From: Ignavibacteriales bacterium
Lineage (GTDB): Bacteria > Bacteroidota > Ignavibacteria > Ignavibacteriales > Ignavibacteriaceae
Length of the DNA: 8,124 bases
Reading direction: 5' to 3'
NCBI GenBank assembly: GCA_027347125.1
Contig: DAIERC010000109.1
Location: 1-8,124 of the forward strand
Shown here: piece by piece, positions 1-7,983 of the stretch
Position numbering within the stretch: position 1 is the stretch's first letter
Layout of the letters: each line of letters opens with the position of its first letter
Position numbers and translations under genes: made by a program
Notes under the pieces: model-generated
The model's input: the letters and a program-made list of their open reading frames with translations, nothing else
Databases searched by the model: none
Told to the model about the DNA's origin: nothing

Positions 1-2561
1 GGTAAAACAGAATCACCGGTTCCTTCCTTATGAACAGAAAGTACAATTTGAAAAGCTAAAGTATTAGTGTTATTAAAAATAGTTGCTTTTACTTCTTCCT
101 TTTTATTTAGATGAATAAATCTTTGCTTTATGTTTAGATGAATTTTTTCTAGCTTATTAAGTTCGGTTAGGTCAGCATACTCTTTAGTCGGGGTTAAAAT
201 CCAGGTTGTTTTAGCCGTATCCAATATATCATGTTTGGTTGATAAGCAATAAAAATTAGAACTTACAACTTTCCCTTTGCTTAAGAGCTTCAGATCTATA
301 AAATATGTTTTGCTTAAATTACTGATTGCCGGCAATTGTAAAACGTCCTTTGGTTCATCGGGAGAGATATTAAAGACAATATCCCTGAAAAATTTATTTG
401 CCAAATTAAAATTGAGTACTCGGATTTTAGCTGTTAAATCATTTTGATTATAAAGCGTATTATCTACTACCATTATTTTAGCATTACCGTAGTTGTATAA
501 AATATGGATTGGTTCGCATGCTTTTTTTGTACCATAAAATGCTCCCCCGGGCAACAAGTAATAATCATATAATTGCCACCATAGTTTAGGCCATGCAGAA
601 TTTAGCATCCAGTGAATTACCCCTGTTGCTTTATATTTATTTGCTTCATTTGCCTCGAACATTGCGCGTGTGTTTTCATAATTAAGATACTGCGCTTTAT
701 TACAATAATCAGTTAGGTTTGCCGCAACCCCCAAACGGTTATAAATAGCATTATCAAAACTATTGAGATTACCGAAGGCATTTTTTCCGCAGTGAAAATT
801 CCAAACACTATCGATGGGCCAGAGATGATCCTTTGGAATCATCGTCTTTATACTTTCTATCGGCGGAACTTCGGCGCCAGGGCCAATCTCCGTGTTAAAA
901 CCAAATGCGCCGCCGTAGCGTTTATCTACCCACCAATAAACCGGCGGAACGTAATCGTATGGTCCCCGCATTTTTACAGCAGTTTTTCCCGTTATAGAAC
1001 TTTCATGTTCGGCAGCTGATGCAAGATAAGGCCTGGTTGGGTCGTCTTCTTTTAATATCACTTGATATTTCTCTTCAAGCGCCGGCCTTGGAGTTTTATC
1101 GCTTCCGTATAACCAAACAAAAATACTAGGGTGATTTCTTAGCCATTTAACCTGATCTTTCCACGATCTTGCAATCAGATCAATTTCTTCAGGGGTCTTG
1201 ATTGCGCCGTAATCATCTGCGGCTTTGCCAATATAATCTTCCCATTCCCATTGACAGCTCCAACCGACCATCATCAAAACGCCTTCTTCATCACATAGAT
1301 TATAAAGATCGCTGCTTGTTCCCCAAATTCCTTCAAGGCGAATTGCATTCAAGCCCATTTGTTTTACATAATCAATCTGCGTTTTAATATTTTCATAAGA
1401 ATTATCTAAGAATAAATTATCTACCCAGCCGCCGCCTAGGATTAATATTTTTTTTCCGTTTAATTTATACCCACGATAGCCCTCCGCATTTACATAGTCA
1501 GAAACTTCACGAATGCCGAATTTAATTTCACTGCCGTCAGAAACTTTTCCGTTGATCTTAAATACTAAATTTAGTTTATAAAGCGATGGTTTGCCGAGAT
1601 TGTAAGTCCACCATAATTTAGGATTTTTAATTTTTAGTTGATTAAAATCTTCATGAGTAAACGTAACCAAGCTTTTTTCATTTGGCTCAAGAGTAATATC
1701 CTTTGAAAATTTTATGTCCCCTATTTTTCCCTCTACTGTTCCGGGAACTTTTTTATCGGTGTTATTACGCAGCTCAGCTGAAACAGTAAGTTCGGCACTT
1801 TTTAATGTCTCCAAATTTACTTTGCTTTGAACGAAGGGGTAAGCTATTGAAACATCTCCGCTAAACTTTAATTTAACCGCACGCCAAATTCCCATGTTAT
1901 TATCGGGCGCCGTAGGATTCCAATCAACAAAGCCGATTGACGGTTCCCCCTTTTTAGGCGGGAATACTTCAACCGCTAAAACATTTTTGCTGTTTTGTTT
2001 TATAATTTCCGAAACGTCGAATTCGAACATGCGATAAACCCCGGCCACGCTGTCGCTGCTTGCGATCTGCTTACCGTTGAGCCAGATGTTTGCGCGATAA
2101 TTTATTCCTTCAAAATCTAATTTAACATACTTCCCTTTCACTTCTTCGGGAAGCAAAAATTCCGTTCTGTACCACCACGCTTTTTCAAATTGCCCGGTAG
2201 GAATATTTTTTAAATTTTGACCCACAAATATATCTTTATAGATTTTATCTTTAGCCAGTGTTCCCATAACGGTGGAAGGTACCGATGCTTTATACCAGCC
2301 ATTCGATGAATATTCCGGGGTTGATATTGTTGCACCTTTGCCGCTTATTTTTTCTGAGGATTGGATGAACCAGTCTTTATTCAAGCTCATAATATTTCCA
2401 GCAATATTTACTTGAGCGTATGTTACGACCGGATGTAGTGCCAAAAACAAAACAATAAATATTCCTGTAACGGAACTTATTAAATGTTTATGATTTAGAT
2501 TTACATTTTTTAGCGGGTCTTCCGGTTTTGCAGACCACATAACAAATATTTTAAAGTTCAT
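1..2561 (-). CDS. Secreted GH2 exo-beta-D-glucosaminidase-type glycoside hydrolase (3' end cut off by window edge)
   Basis: The reading frame stays open from the ATG at 2561 to the left edge (853 complete codons), so the C-terminus is missing. A signal peptide is visible: a long polar n-region (residues 1-28), a hydrophobic core (about 29-43) and likely cleavage after Ala49 (VVTYA|Q). Next come a GH2 sugar-binding jelly roll (about 60-235, with WWYRTEF and INYRANIWLNG), an Ig-like domain (about 236-355), the TIM barrel (about 356-680) and the start of a C-terminal Ig-like domain. The barrel shows WLYGSD (Asp488) and FGFNTE (Glu558). An Asp in place of the usual GH2 acid/base Glu is the mark of the exo-beta-D-glucosaminidase subfamily typified by Amycolatopsis CsxA (Asp469/Glu541), which releases GlcN from chitosan ends. 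RLEG (Glu410) aligns with CsxA Glu394, which as I recall helps bind the amino group. The start lies 3 bases after the chitinase stop with no Shine-Dalgarno sequence; Met8 (2540) is an alternative. A GH2 beta-mannosidase is the main alternative call and is less likely. Confidence 0.88.
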   Translation of the reverse strand, partial: MNFKIFVMWSAKPEDPLKNVNLNHKHLISSVTGIFIVLFLALHPVVTYAQVNIAGNIMSLNKDWFIQSSEKISGKGATISTPEYSSNGWYKASVPSTVMGTLAKDKIYKDIFVGQNLKNIPTGQFEKAWWYRTEFLLPEEVKGKYVKLDFEGINYRANIWLNGKQIASSDSVAGVYRMFEFDVSEIIKQNSKNVLAVEVFPPKKGEPSIGFVDWNPTAPDNNMGIWRAVKLKFSGDVSIAYPFVQSKVNLETLKSAELTVSAELRNNTDKKVPGTVEGKIGDIKFSKDITLEPNEKSLVTFTHEDFNQLKIKNPKLWWTYNLGKPSLYKLNLVFKINGKVSDGSEIKFGIREVSDYVNAEGYRGYKLNGKKILILGGGWVDNLFLDNSYENIKTQIDYVKQMGLNAIRLEGIWGTSSDLYNLCDEEGVLMMVGWSCQWEWEDYIGKAADDYGAIKTPEEIDLIARSWKDQVKWLRNHPSIFVWLYGSDKTPRPALEEKYQVILKEDDPTRPYLASAAEHESSITGKTAVKMRGPYDYVPPVYWWVDKRYGGAFGFNTEIGPGAEVPPIESIKTMIPKDHLWPIDSVWNFHCGKNAFGNLNSFDNAIYNRLGVAANLTDYCNKAQYLNYENTRAMFEANEANKYKATGVIHWMLNSAWPKLWWQLYDYYLLPGGAFYGTKKACEPIHILYNYGNAKIMVVDNTLYNQNDLTAKIRVLNFNLANKFFRDIVFNISPDEPKDVLQLPAISNLSKTYFIDLKLLSKGKVVSSNFYCLSTKHDILDTAKTTWILTPTKEYADLTELNKLEKIHLNIKQRFIHLNKKEEVKATIFNNTNTLAFQIVLSVHKEGTGDSVL

Positions 2562-2564
2562 GTG

Positions 2565-4154
2565 TTAATAAATATTGATTGTTACTTCTTTAGAAAATTT
2601 TTTATTTCCTTCTTTGTTACTTGCAACAGCTTTTATTTTATGCTTTCCGGTAGGCAAATTAAACCAAACCCAATCAAAAGGGGCTTTCGTATCATAACCT
2701 AATGAAATGCCATCTCCGAAAAACTCAACTTTAACTGTGCCGTTGGCTTTATCTATTTCATTCGTATTGATGATTACGTTAGAGCCTTTCATAAAAGTTT
2801 CAAAATTTTTCGGCTCCGTTATTTGCACCGATGCGAAATTTTTGATGGTATTACTTCTTTTAATTTTAACATCGGGCATATTCCTGGTGTAGATTGTATT
2901 TACTAGCGTGCCGGAAGAATCATCCTGGCTAATTTCCCAGAACATAAGTCCGCGCAGATTATATGCGTCAACATAATGCGCCTTTAATGAGATTGACTTG
3001 GGATCATCGAAAGAGCAGAATTTTTTTTCACTCGCATTATAAAGCCACGGCGCCATTGCCAGCGTATCCCAATAGTATTTGTATCCCTTTGATTCAAGGG
3101 TGCTAATGTTGGAATAATTACCGGAGCTAAAAACGGAATCTTCTCCCGCGCCGATGCCGGCTTGATACAAGCCATGATTAATAGAATCGACATTGCACCA
3201 AAGCTTTCCGTAAAAAGCTGCACCAGGAACAATTTTCCGACCGCTGACACCTAACGAATCTAAAAAATATTTTATAGAATTATCGAATGACAATTTTATT
3301 CCATTGCCTGTGGTATCTTCCGGAGAAGCCAAAAGATTTGTGTGGTGTGCTGCTACATTATCCCAGCTTCCGTGAAAATCATACGTCATTAAATTGAACC
3401 AGTCCAAATATTTTTGATCTTTCACTATATCATAGTTGTCTACGTTTGGTTTTCCGGCAGCAACAGCAGCGGTTAAAATTAATCCTGGATTTATTTCATT
3501 CATTTTTTTTCGGAATAACGCAAACAATTTTGTTAAATTTTTTTTATCGTTCGGATTATTGTGAATTCCTTCTGCACCGCCTTTAAGAGGAAATTCCCAA
3601 TCGATATCAAATCCGTCGAAGATACCGGCGGCAACTCCTTTTCCTCCGGATGCACTATCTACCGGAAGATTGCCGCGTATAAATTTATCGATACAATCGT
3701 CAACAAACTTTTCCCTTGATGCCGTTGTTAGTGCAGCATCCGAATAATAAGTTGAACCGCTCCATCCTCCGATAGATAATAAAATTTTTAATTTAGAATT
3801 TATTCTTTTTAATTTTTTTAATTGATTAAACTGACCTTTCAAAGGCTGCGCAGAATCGTCGGCAACTCCGTCAACACTCATCTCCGACGAATAAGGCTGC
3901 CTGTAGTCGATATAAGAATTCATAAACTTCGGAACAATATTTCCAGACGAATCCGGCCCCGGTTCGACAAAGGCATAAATCAAAACCGTAATTTTATTTA
4001 CAGAACCGGAGGTAACAATATTTTTTACAAAATAAGTTTTATGCGCCGCACCCCACTCAGGGTAATAAGCCACAATATCTTTCGTCTGCGCCGTAATAAT
4101 TATCTGTGTTCCATAAATTATAAACAAAAGTATTTTGATAAACTTTGCTATCAT
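2565..4154 (-). CDS. Secreted GH18 chitinase with C-terminal Ig-like domain
   Basis: Predicted endo- or processive hydrolysis of beta-1,4-GlcNAc polymers (EC 3.2.1.14), acting outside the cytoplasm. Residues 1-22 form a short signal peptide (Lys4, Lys7, then a hydrophobic stretch; likely cleavage after Ala22). The GH18 barrel spans about 26-410. It contains SIGGWSG (127-133), the catalytic DGFDIDWE motif (DxxDxDxE, Asp180/Asp183/Asp185/Glu187), MTYDFHGSW (256-264) and a barrel-closing Trp in FWEISQD (Trp406). The stretch after AAFYGKLW, about 315-385, looks like the alpha+beta chitinase insertion domain of GH18 subfamily A enzymes, which make a deep cleft and often release (GlcNAc)2. Residues about 444-529 form one Ig-like beta domain, probably a spacer or binding module; no obvious carbohydrate-binding module or type IX sorting domain follows it. 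The start is supported by GAGG just upstream (4162-4159). It lies 56 bases after the phosphorylase and 3 before the GH2 gene. The length of 529 residues is ordinary for the family. Confidence 0.95.
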   Translation of the reverse strand: MIAKFIKILLFIIYGTQIIITAQTKDIVAYYPEWGAAHKTYFVKNIVTSGSVNKITVLIYAFVEPGPDSSGNIVPKFMNSYIDYRQPYSSEMSVDGVADDSAQPLKGQFNQLKKLKRINSKLKILLSIGGWSGSTYYSDAALTTASREKFVDDCIDKFIRGNLPVDSASGGKGVAAGIFDGFDIDWEFPLKGGAEGIHNNPNDKKNLTKLFALFRKKMNEINPGLILTAAVAAGKPNVDNYDIVKDQKYLDWFNLMTYDFHGSWDNVAAHHTNLLASPEDTTGNGIKLSFDNSIKYFLDSLGVSGRKIVPGAAFYGKLWCNVDSINHGLYQAGIGAGEDSVFSSGNYSNISTLESKGYKYYWDTLAMAPWLYNASEKKFCSFDDPKSISLKAHYVDAYNLRGLMFWEISQDDSSGTLVNTIYTRNMPDVKIKRSNTIKNFASVQITEPKNFETFMKGSNVIINTNEIDKANGTVKVEFFGDGISLGYDTKAPFDWVWFNLPTGKHKIKAVASNKEGNKKFSKEVTINIY

Positions 4155-4158
4155 AAAT

Positions 4159-4162
4159 CCTC
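4159..4162 (-). promoter_or_regulatory. Ribosome binding site of the chitinase gene
   Basis: Minus-strand GAGG, four bases before the ATG at 4154. The spacing is a little short, but the start it marks gives a signal peptide with two lysines directly before the hydrophobic core, so the start is believable on both grounds. Confidence 0.5.
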
Positions 4163-4177
4163 ATCTGATAAATCACT

Positions 4178-4198
4178 TTACATATAGTAACCATGTAA
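4178..4198. repeat. Short inverted repeat between phosphorylase and chitinase genes
   Basis: TTACAT (4178-4183) and ATGTAA (4193-4198) are perfect inverted copies around a nine-base loop, in the 56-base gap between the two genes and just upstream of the chitinase ribosome binding site. The six-pair stem is AT-rich and has no T-run after it, so it is too weak for a terminator. It could be an operator half-site pair or an mRNA processing/stabilising hairpin, or chance in AT-rich DNA. Confidence 0.3.
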
Positions 4199-4210
4199 TT
4201 ATTAACACTT

Positions 4211-6613
4211 TCAATTGCCCATAACAACTTCAACTTCATTTACGCTGCCCGCGGCTTGAACCGGAATAATACCGTCAATCGTTTTTCCATCCATCAAAAT
4301 TGATTTAACGCCTTTCTCAACTCCTTCCGGATTGCTTACTTTTATTTTATAAGTGGCACCGCGCCATTTCCTTATAATTTCAAAACCATTCCAATCCGCA
4401 GGAATACACGGATCGATTTCTAACCCATTATATGTCGGGCGAATTCCAAGTATATATTTTGTTACGGCAGTGTAAAACCAAGCCGCAGTTCCAGTAAGCC
4501 ACGGATGTCTTGCTCTTCCATGCGCGGTATGATCTTTACCCATTACAAATTGACAATACGAATATGGCTCGGCCTGTCTAACTTCGATCAAATCATTTTG
4601 ATTATATGGTAAAATTGAATCATAAAATTTCATTGCGGTGTTGCCGTGCCCTAACTTACATTCGGCTATAACAGCCCAAGGATTGGGATGACTGAATATT
4701 GCGGCGTTCTCTTTGATGCCTTTATAGACACGTGTAATGTACCCAATATCGTCATCAGGTTTTGAATATGCCGGCAAAACAAGATGAAGCCCATATTTAG
4801 AATATAAATGTTTATCAACTGCATCCATGCATTTTTCCGCGCGTTCACGGGAAGCGACATCAGAATAAACTGCCCAGCTTTGTGCATTTAAAAATATTTT
4901 ACCTTCTTCGCTCTGGTGCGTACCAATCTTAATTCCTTTTTTTGTAAATCCTCGGATATACCATTCCCCATCCCAGAGCTCACTTTCGCAAGCTTTCTTT
5001 ACTTTATCGGCCATCGTTGAATATTTATTTACATCTTCTTTTCTGCCTAATTGCATGGCAGATTCAATAAAAATTTTAATGGCCCAATGATGCATAAAAG
5101 AAACCATTGCGCTTTCTCCGCCGCCAAGGTTTAAGCAGTCATTCCAATCCGCGCGCAAGCCTTGACAAATACCGCTCTTGCCAACATAGCGATCGGAGAA
5201 ATCTAAAATTTTTGTAAGATGTTCGTAAACAGTTCCTTCTCCACCGTCGGCATAAGGTATTACATAATTGAAAAACTCAAGCTCACCACTTTCAATTACC
5301 CATTCGCAAACAGACGCCACCAACCAAAGAGCGTCATCGGAACAAACATCTTCCATCCCGTGAACAATATCGGCAGCGCTTGGAGTCGGCACAACCGTGG
5401 GAAGTTTAACTCCCGGAAGTTTATTTTCAACCGGCTCAAAAACAGCAGGGTCGAATAAATGCAATCCATATCCCATACTGGTCTGGCCTTTAAGCAATTG
5501 AATAATTCGATATTTTGTTTTTTCAGGATTGCTGTGTACAACGCCCATTACATCCTGCGAAGTATCGCGATAACCTAAGCCGACTCTGCCTCCTACTTCA
5601 ACAAAGGAACCGAATCGGGACCATACGACACAGGTTTCGGCCTGGTAAAGCGTCCAGGTATTTATCATCGAATCCAATCCTTGATGAGGAGTTTTACATT
5701 GAAAAATAGAGGTTTTCTTTTTCCAATATTTTTTTAATTCTTCAAACGCCGCATCAACGTTTTTTAGATCCGAATATTTTTGTTTAGTTTCTTTTCCCTT
5801 TTCTTCGCGTGAACCAACCCCAAGCATAAATATCAAGCGTGTTTCTTCGCCGGCATTAAGAATAATTTTTTTATGAAGCGAACCGCAATGGTTCCCGCCT
5901 AGTTCGGTACTGTTAGCGCACCTGCCTTTTTCAACCGATACGGGATTTGCTTCAGTCTTGTAATTACCTATAAAAGTATCACGAACGCAATCGTAACTGT
6001 CCGGGTTAAAATTTGAGGCAAAGAAGTGAAACGTCCACGGCTCATAAAAAAAATCATATTCAATTATTCCATCAGAATAATTTGAACCGCTTGCATACAA
6101 ACTCATTTGTAAATTTTGATTGTCTATTTCAACATGATGAAAAGAAAACTCAAGATATGTAAATACGCTTAGCTTACGTGGTTTTTTACCTTTGTTTTTA
6201 ATTTTTACGTCCCAAAGTTCCACATCGTCTTCTATCGGGATAAAGAGAGTTTGTTCGGCTTCAATATTTTGGTAATTGCATTGGAACTTAGAATAAGACA
6301 AACCGTGTCGGCAAATATATTTTGCTTTAGTAAAATCTTTACCGACCGGCTGCCATGAGATAGTCCAGTATTCACCTGTTTCATCGTCTCGTATGTAAAC
6401 GTAATGCCCCGGCCTATCAAGTGGAATTCCGTTTTGACGGAAACGTGTTACTCTATGATGTTCCGTCGATTTATAAAAAGAATAGCCACCGGCGTTGTGG
6501 GAAATAACCGTGCACAAATCTTTTACGCCCAGGTAGTTTGTCCATGAAACCGGTACATCCGGGCGTTCTATAACATATTCTTTATTATCGTTATCAAAAT
6601 ATCCGTAACGCAT
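4211..6613 (-). CDS. chbP: N,N'-diacetylchitobiose phosphorylase (GH94)
   Basis: Cytoplasmic enzyme that splits (GlcNAc)2 with inorganic phosphate into alpha-GlcNAc-1-phosphate and GlcNAc (EC 2.4.1.280). The 800-residue protein is close to Vibrio chitobiose phosphorylase over its whole length, as I recall that sequence, including the opening RYGYFDNDNKEYVIERPDVP. The GH94 layout is an N-terminal beta-sandwich (about 1-270), a helical linker, an (alpha/alpha)6 barrel (about 310-725) and a C-terminal jelly roll. The general acid is Asp492 in LRADWNDCLNLGGGE, the same residue number as in the Vibrio proteolyticus enzyme. Other family blocks are GYRDTSQD (347-354), VVPTPS (407-412), SHPNPW (641-646) and HPWLTGT (703-709), which belong to the sugar and phosphate sites. 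There is no signal peptide, which fits intracellular action. The start is fixed by AAGGAG six bases upstream. Cellobiose phosphorylase is the nearest alternative; the residue pattern favours the chitobiose enzyme. The gene follows the permease by 28 bases. Confidence 0.96.
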   Translation of the reverse strand: MRYGYFDNDNKEYVIERPDVPVSWTNYLGVKDLCTVISHNAGGYSFYKSTEHHRVTRFRQNGIPLDRPGHYVYIRDDETGEYWTISWQPVGKDFTKAKYICRHGLSYSKFQCNYQNIEAEQTLFIPIEDDVELWDVKIKNKGKKPRKLSVFTYLEFSFHHVEIDNQNLQMSLYASGSNYSDGIIEYDFFYEPWTFHFFASNFNPDSYDCVRDTFIGNYKTEANPVSVEKGRCANSTELGGNHCGSLHKKIILNAGEETRLIFMLGVGSREEKGKETKQKYSDLKNVDAAFEELKKYWKKKTSIFQCKTPHQGLDSMINTWTLYQAETCVVWSRFGSFVEVGGRVGLGYRDTSQDVMGVVHSNPEKTKYRIIQLLKGQTSMGYGLHLFDPAVFEPVENKLPGVKLPTVVPTPSAADIVHGMEDVCSDDALWLVASVCEWVIESGELEFFNYVIPYADGGEGTVYEHLTKILDFSDRYVGKSGICQGLRADWNDCLNLGGGESAMVSFMHHWAIKIFIESAMQLGRKEDVNKYSTMADKVKKACESELWDGEWYIRGFTKKGIKIGTHQSEEGKIFLNAQSWAVYSDVASRERAEKCMDAVDKHLYSKYGLHLVLPAYSKPDDDIGYITRVYKGIKENAAIFSHPNPWAVIAECKLGHGNTAMKFYDSILPYNQNDLIEVRQAEPYSYCQFVMGKDHTAHGRARHPWLTGTAAWFYTAVTKYILGIRPTYNGLEIDPCIPADWNGFEIIRKWRGATYKIKVSNPEGVEKGVKSILMDGKTIDGIIPVQAAGSVNEVEVVMGN

Positions 6614-6619
6614 TACTTA

Positions 6620-6625
6620 CTCCTT
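6620..6625 (-). promoter_or_regulatory. Shine-Dalgarno sequence of the chitobiose phosphorylase gene
   Basis: Read on the minus strand this is AAGGAG, six bases before the ATG at 6613. It is the best ribosome binding site in the window, fixes the start of the phosphorylase, and lies inside the 28-base gap after the permease stop. It shows that this organism does use anti-Shine-Dalgarno pairing for at least some genes. Confidence 0.8.
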
Positions 6626-6641
6626 ATTTTTAAAAGAATAT

Positions 6642-7922
6642 TTAACTGGCTGCTTTTTCTTCTTCGGTTACCCGGAAGGGTACAAACCAAGCTACAAGAA
6701 ATGAAGGAATTGTTGCAATCATTACCCAAAGGAAAAAGTGTTTGTATCCCAGGAAATCACTTACAAACCCGCTTAAAGCCGAGGGTATCATTAATCCGAG
6801 ATTCATTACGCCGGTAGCAAAAGCGTAATGTGCCATCTTGAATTTTCCAGGCGCAATTTGTTGCATCATGAATAAAGTTAGTCCGACAAACCCAATGCCG
6901 TAACCGAAATATTCAAAGACAACCGCAGTACTAATTATATAAAGATTTGCAGGCTCCGTAAAAGCTAAGAATACATAAACTGCAAACGGGATATTAAAAA
7001 AGATACAAAGAGTGAACAAGGATTTTCGTAATCCCAATTTCGAAGTAAAGTATCCCGCCAGTATTGAACCAAGTATAAATGCGGCAGGCGGAAAAAATCC
7101 ATATATTATTCCAATCTGAGCAGTAGATAAACCTAAACCGCCCGAGGTTCTATCAGCTTTTAAGAACAATGGAACTATCTTCATAGCTTGCCCTTCGGCA
7201 AACCTGTATAAAATAATGAAAGCAATGCCCCATGCAATATATTTTTTTTCAAAAAAGGTTTTTATTACTTCGCCGAAAGTAGAAAAAGCTTCACCAGCGG
7301 TTTTTACTGTCTCTGAAGCACCGCCAACAGGAAGCATCTTCGAATGATAAAAACTTAACACAACCATTATGGCTCCGAATACACTCATTACAATCATCCA
7401 GGCGGGTGTTATGCCAACTTTTTGTTCCAGCTCGCCTGCAATAAATACGAACGCTCCTTGCGATAGAACCTTTGCAACATTATAAAATGCTCCCTGCCAG
7501 CCTATATATTCGGATTGTTCTTGACTGGTAAGAGCGTTTATATATACGCCATCGGCAGCAATATCATGTGTGGCACCGTTAAATGCAATTATAGCAAAAC
7601 AGGCTAGTGAGTATCCGAAAAAGTTATGGGCTTGCAAAGTGAGTGCCAATAAGCCGAATGAAATTCCTCCGATGAATTGAGTTGCGAGGACAAAATATTT
7701 TTTTGTTTTGAACATTTCCAGAAACGGCCCCCAAAGCGGCTTTAATGTCCATGGTAAAATTACAATAGTTGTAAAGAAAGCGATTTTAGCGTCGGATACT
7801 TTCATCGCTTTATACATTAAAACAGACACAACATTAATAACTACAAACGGAAGTCCTTCCGCAAAATAAAGGGTCGGTACCCAAAATGCAGGCTTACTTT
7901 TTTCAAAAAACTTTTTACTCAT
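6642..7922 (-). CDS. AmpG-like MFS permease, probable chitobiose/amino-sugar importer
   Basis: Inner-membrane transporter of 426 residues with about twelve hydrophobic segments (near 12-35, 46-68, 78-97, 102-122, 140-162, 172-193, 227-250, 268-290, 300-320, 326-352, 365-388 and 396-415). It resembles the AmpG/PAT branch of the major facilitator superfamily: LYFAEGLPFVV in helix 1 (compare GFASGLPL in E. coli AmpG), LPWTLKPLWGPFLE in helix 2, ATHDIAADG (117-125; AmpG SQDIVFDA), IILYRFAEGQAM (236-247) and FEYFGYGIGFVGLTLFMM (336-353; AmpG FFENLCGGMG). AmpG imports GlcNAc-anhydroMurNAc, a GlcNAc disaccharide. With a chitobiose phosphorylase immediately downstream, (GlcNAc)2 import is the likeliest role, but the substrate is inferred. 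It is shorter than 14-helix E. coli AmpG, ending after helix 12 with a charged tail. It is the first gene of the cluster. The ATG at 7922 has AAAGG five bases upstream. A muropeptide-recycling role cannot be excluded. Confidence 0.85.
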   Translation of the reverse strand: MSKKFFEKSKPAFWVPTLYFAEGLPFVVINVVSVLMYKAMKVSDAKIAFFTTIVILPWTLKPLWGPFLEMFKTKKYFVLATQFIGGISFGLLALTLQAHNFFGYSLACFAIIAFNGATHDIAADGVYINALTSQEQSEYIGWQGAFYNVAKVLSQGAFVFIAGELEQKVGITPAWMIVMSVFGAIMVVLSFYHSKMLPVGGASETVKTAGEAFSTFGEVIKTFFEKKYIAWGIAFIILYRFAEGQAMKIVPLFLKADRTSGGLGLSTAQIGIIYGFFPPAAFILGSILAGYFTSKLGLRKSLFTLCIFFNIPFAVYVFLAFTEPANLYIISTAVVFEYFGYGIGFVGLTLFMMQQIAPGKFKMAHYAFATGVMNLGLMIPSALSGFVSDFLGYKHFFLWVMIATIPSFLVAWFVPFRVTEEEKAAS

Positions 7923-7927
7923 TTTTG

Positions 7928-7932
7928 CCTTT
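7928..7932 (-). promoter_or_regulatory. Ribosome binding site of the permease gene
   Basis: Minus-strand AAAGG, separated by five bases (CAAAA) from the ATG at 7922. It is a partial but well-spaced Shine-Dalgarno match and supports the chosen start; the next in-frame Met (Met36) would remove the first helix and its conserved LYFAEGLP block. Confidence 0.6.
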
Positions 7933-7983
7933 ATAAGACTAAACTAATTTCTTGCTGAATATTTTGTTTATGTCTGGTTTGAA

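Noticed and set aside
792..1387. Two small plus-strand open frames of 75 and 61 codons.
   Set aside because: They lie antisense within the TIM-barrel coding region of the GH2 enzyme, whose frame is continuous and carries its catalytic motifs; their translations show no recognisable domain.
3822..4239. A 121-codon plus-strand frame and a 60-codon minus-strand frame around the start of the chitinase.
   Set aside because: Both overlap the chitinase signal peptide and early barrel in other frames, and their Arg/Asn-rich translations resemble no known protein.
5219..5709. Plus- and minus-strand open frames of 64-81 codons inside the phosphorylase gene.
   Set aside because: They are out-of-frame shadows of a full-length GH94 gene with conserved motifs throughout.
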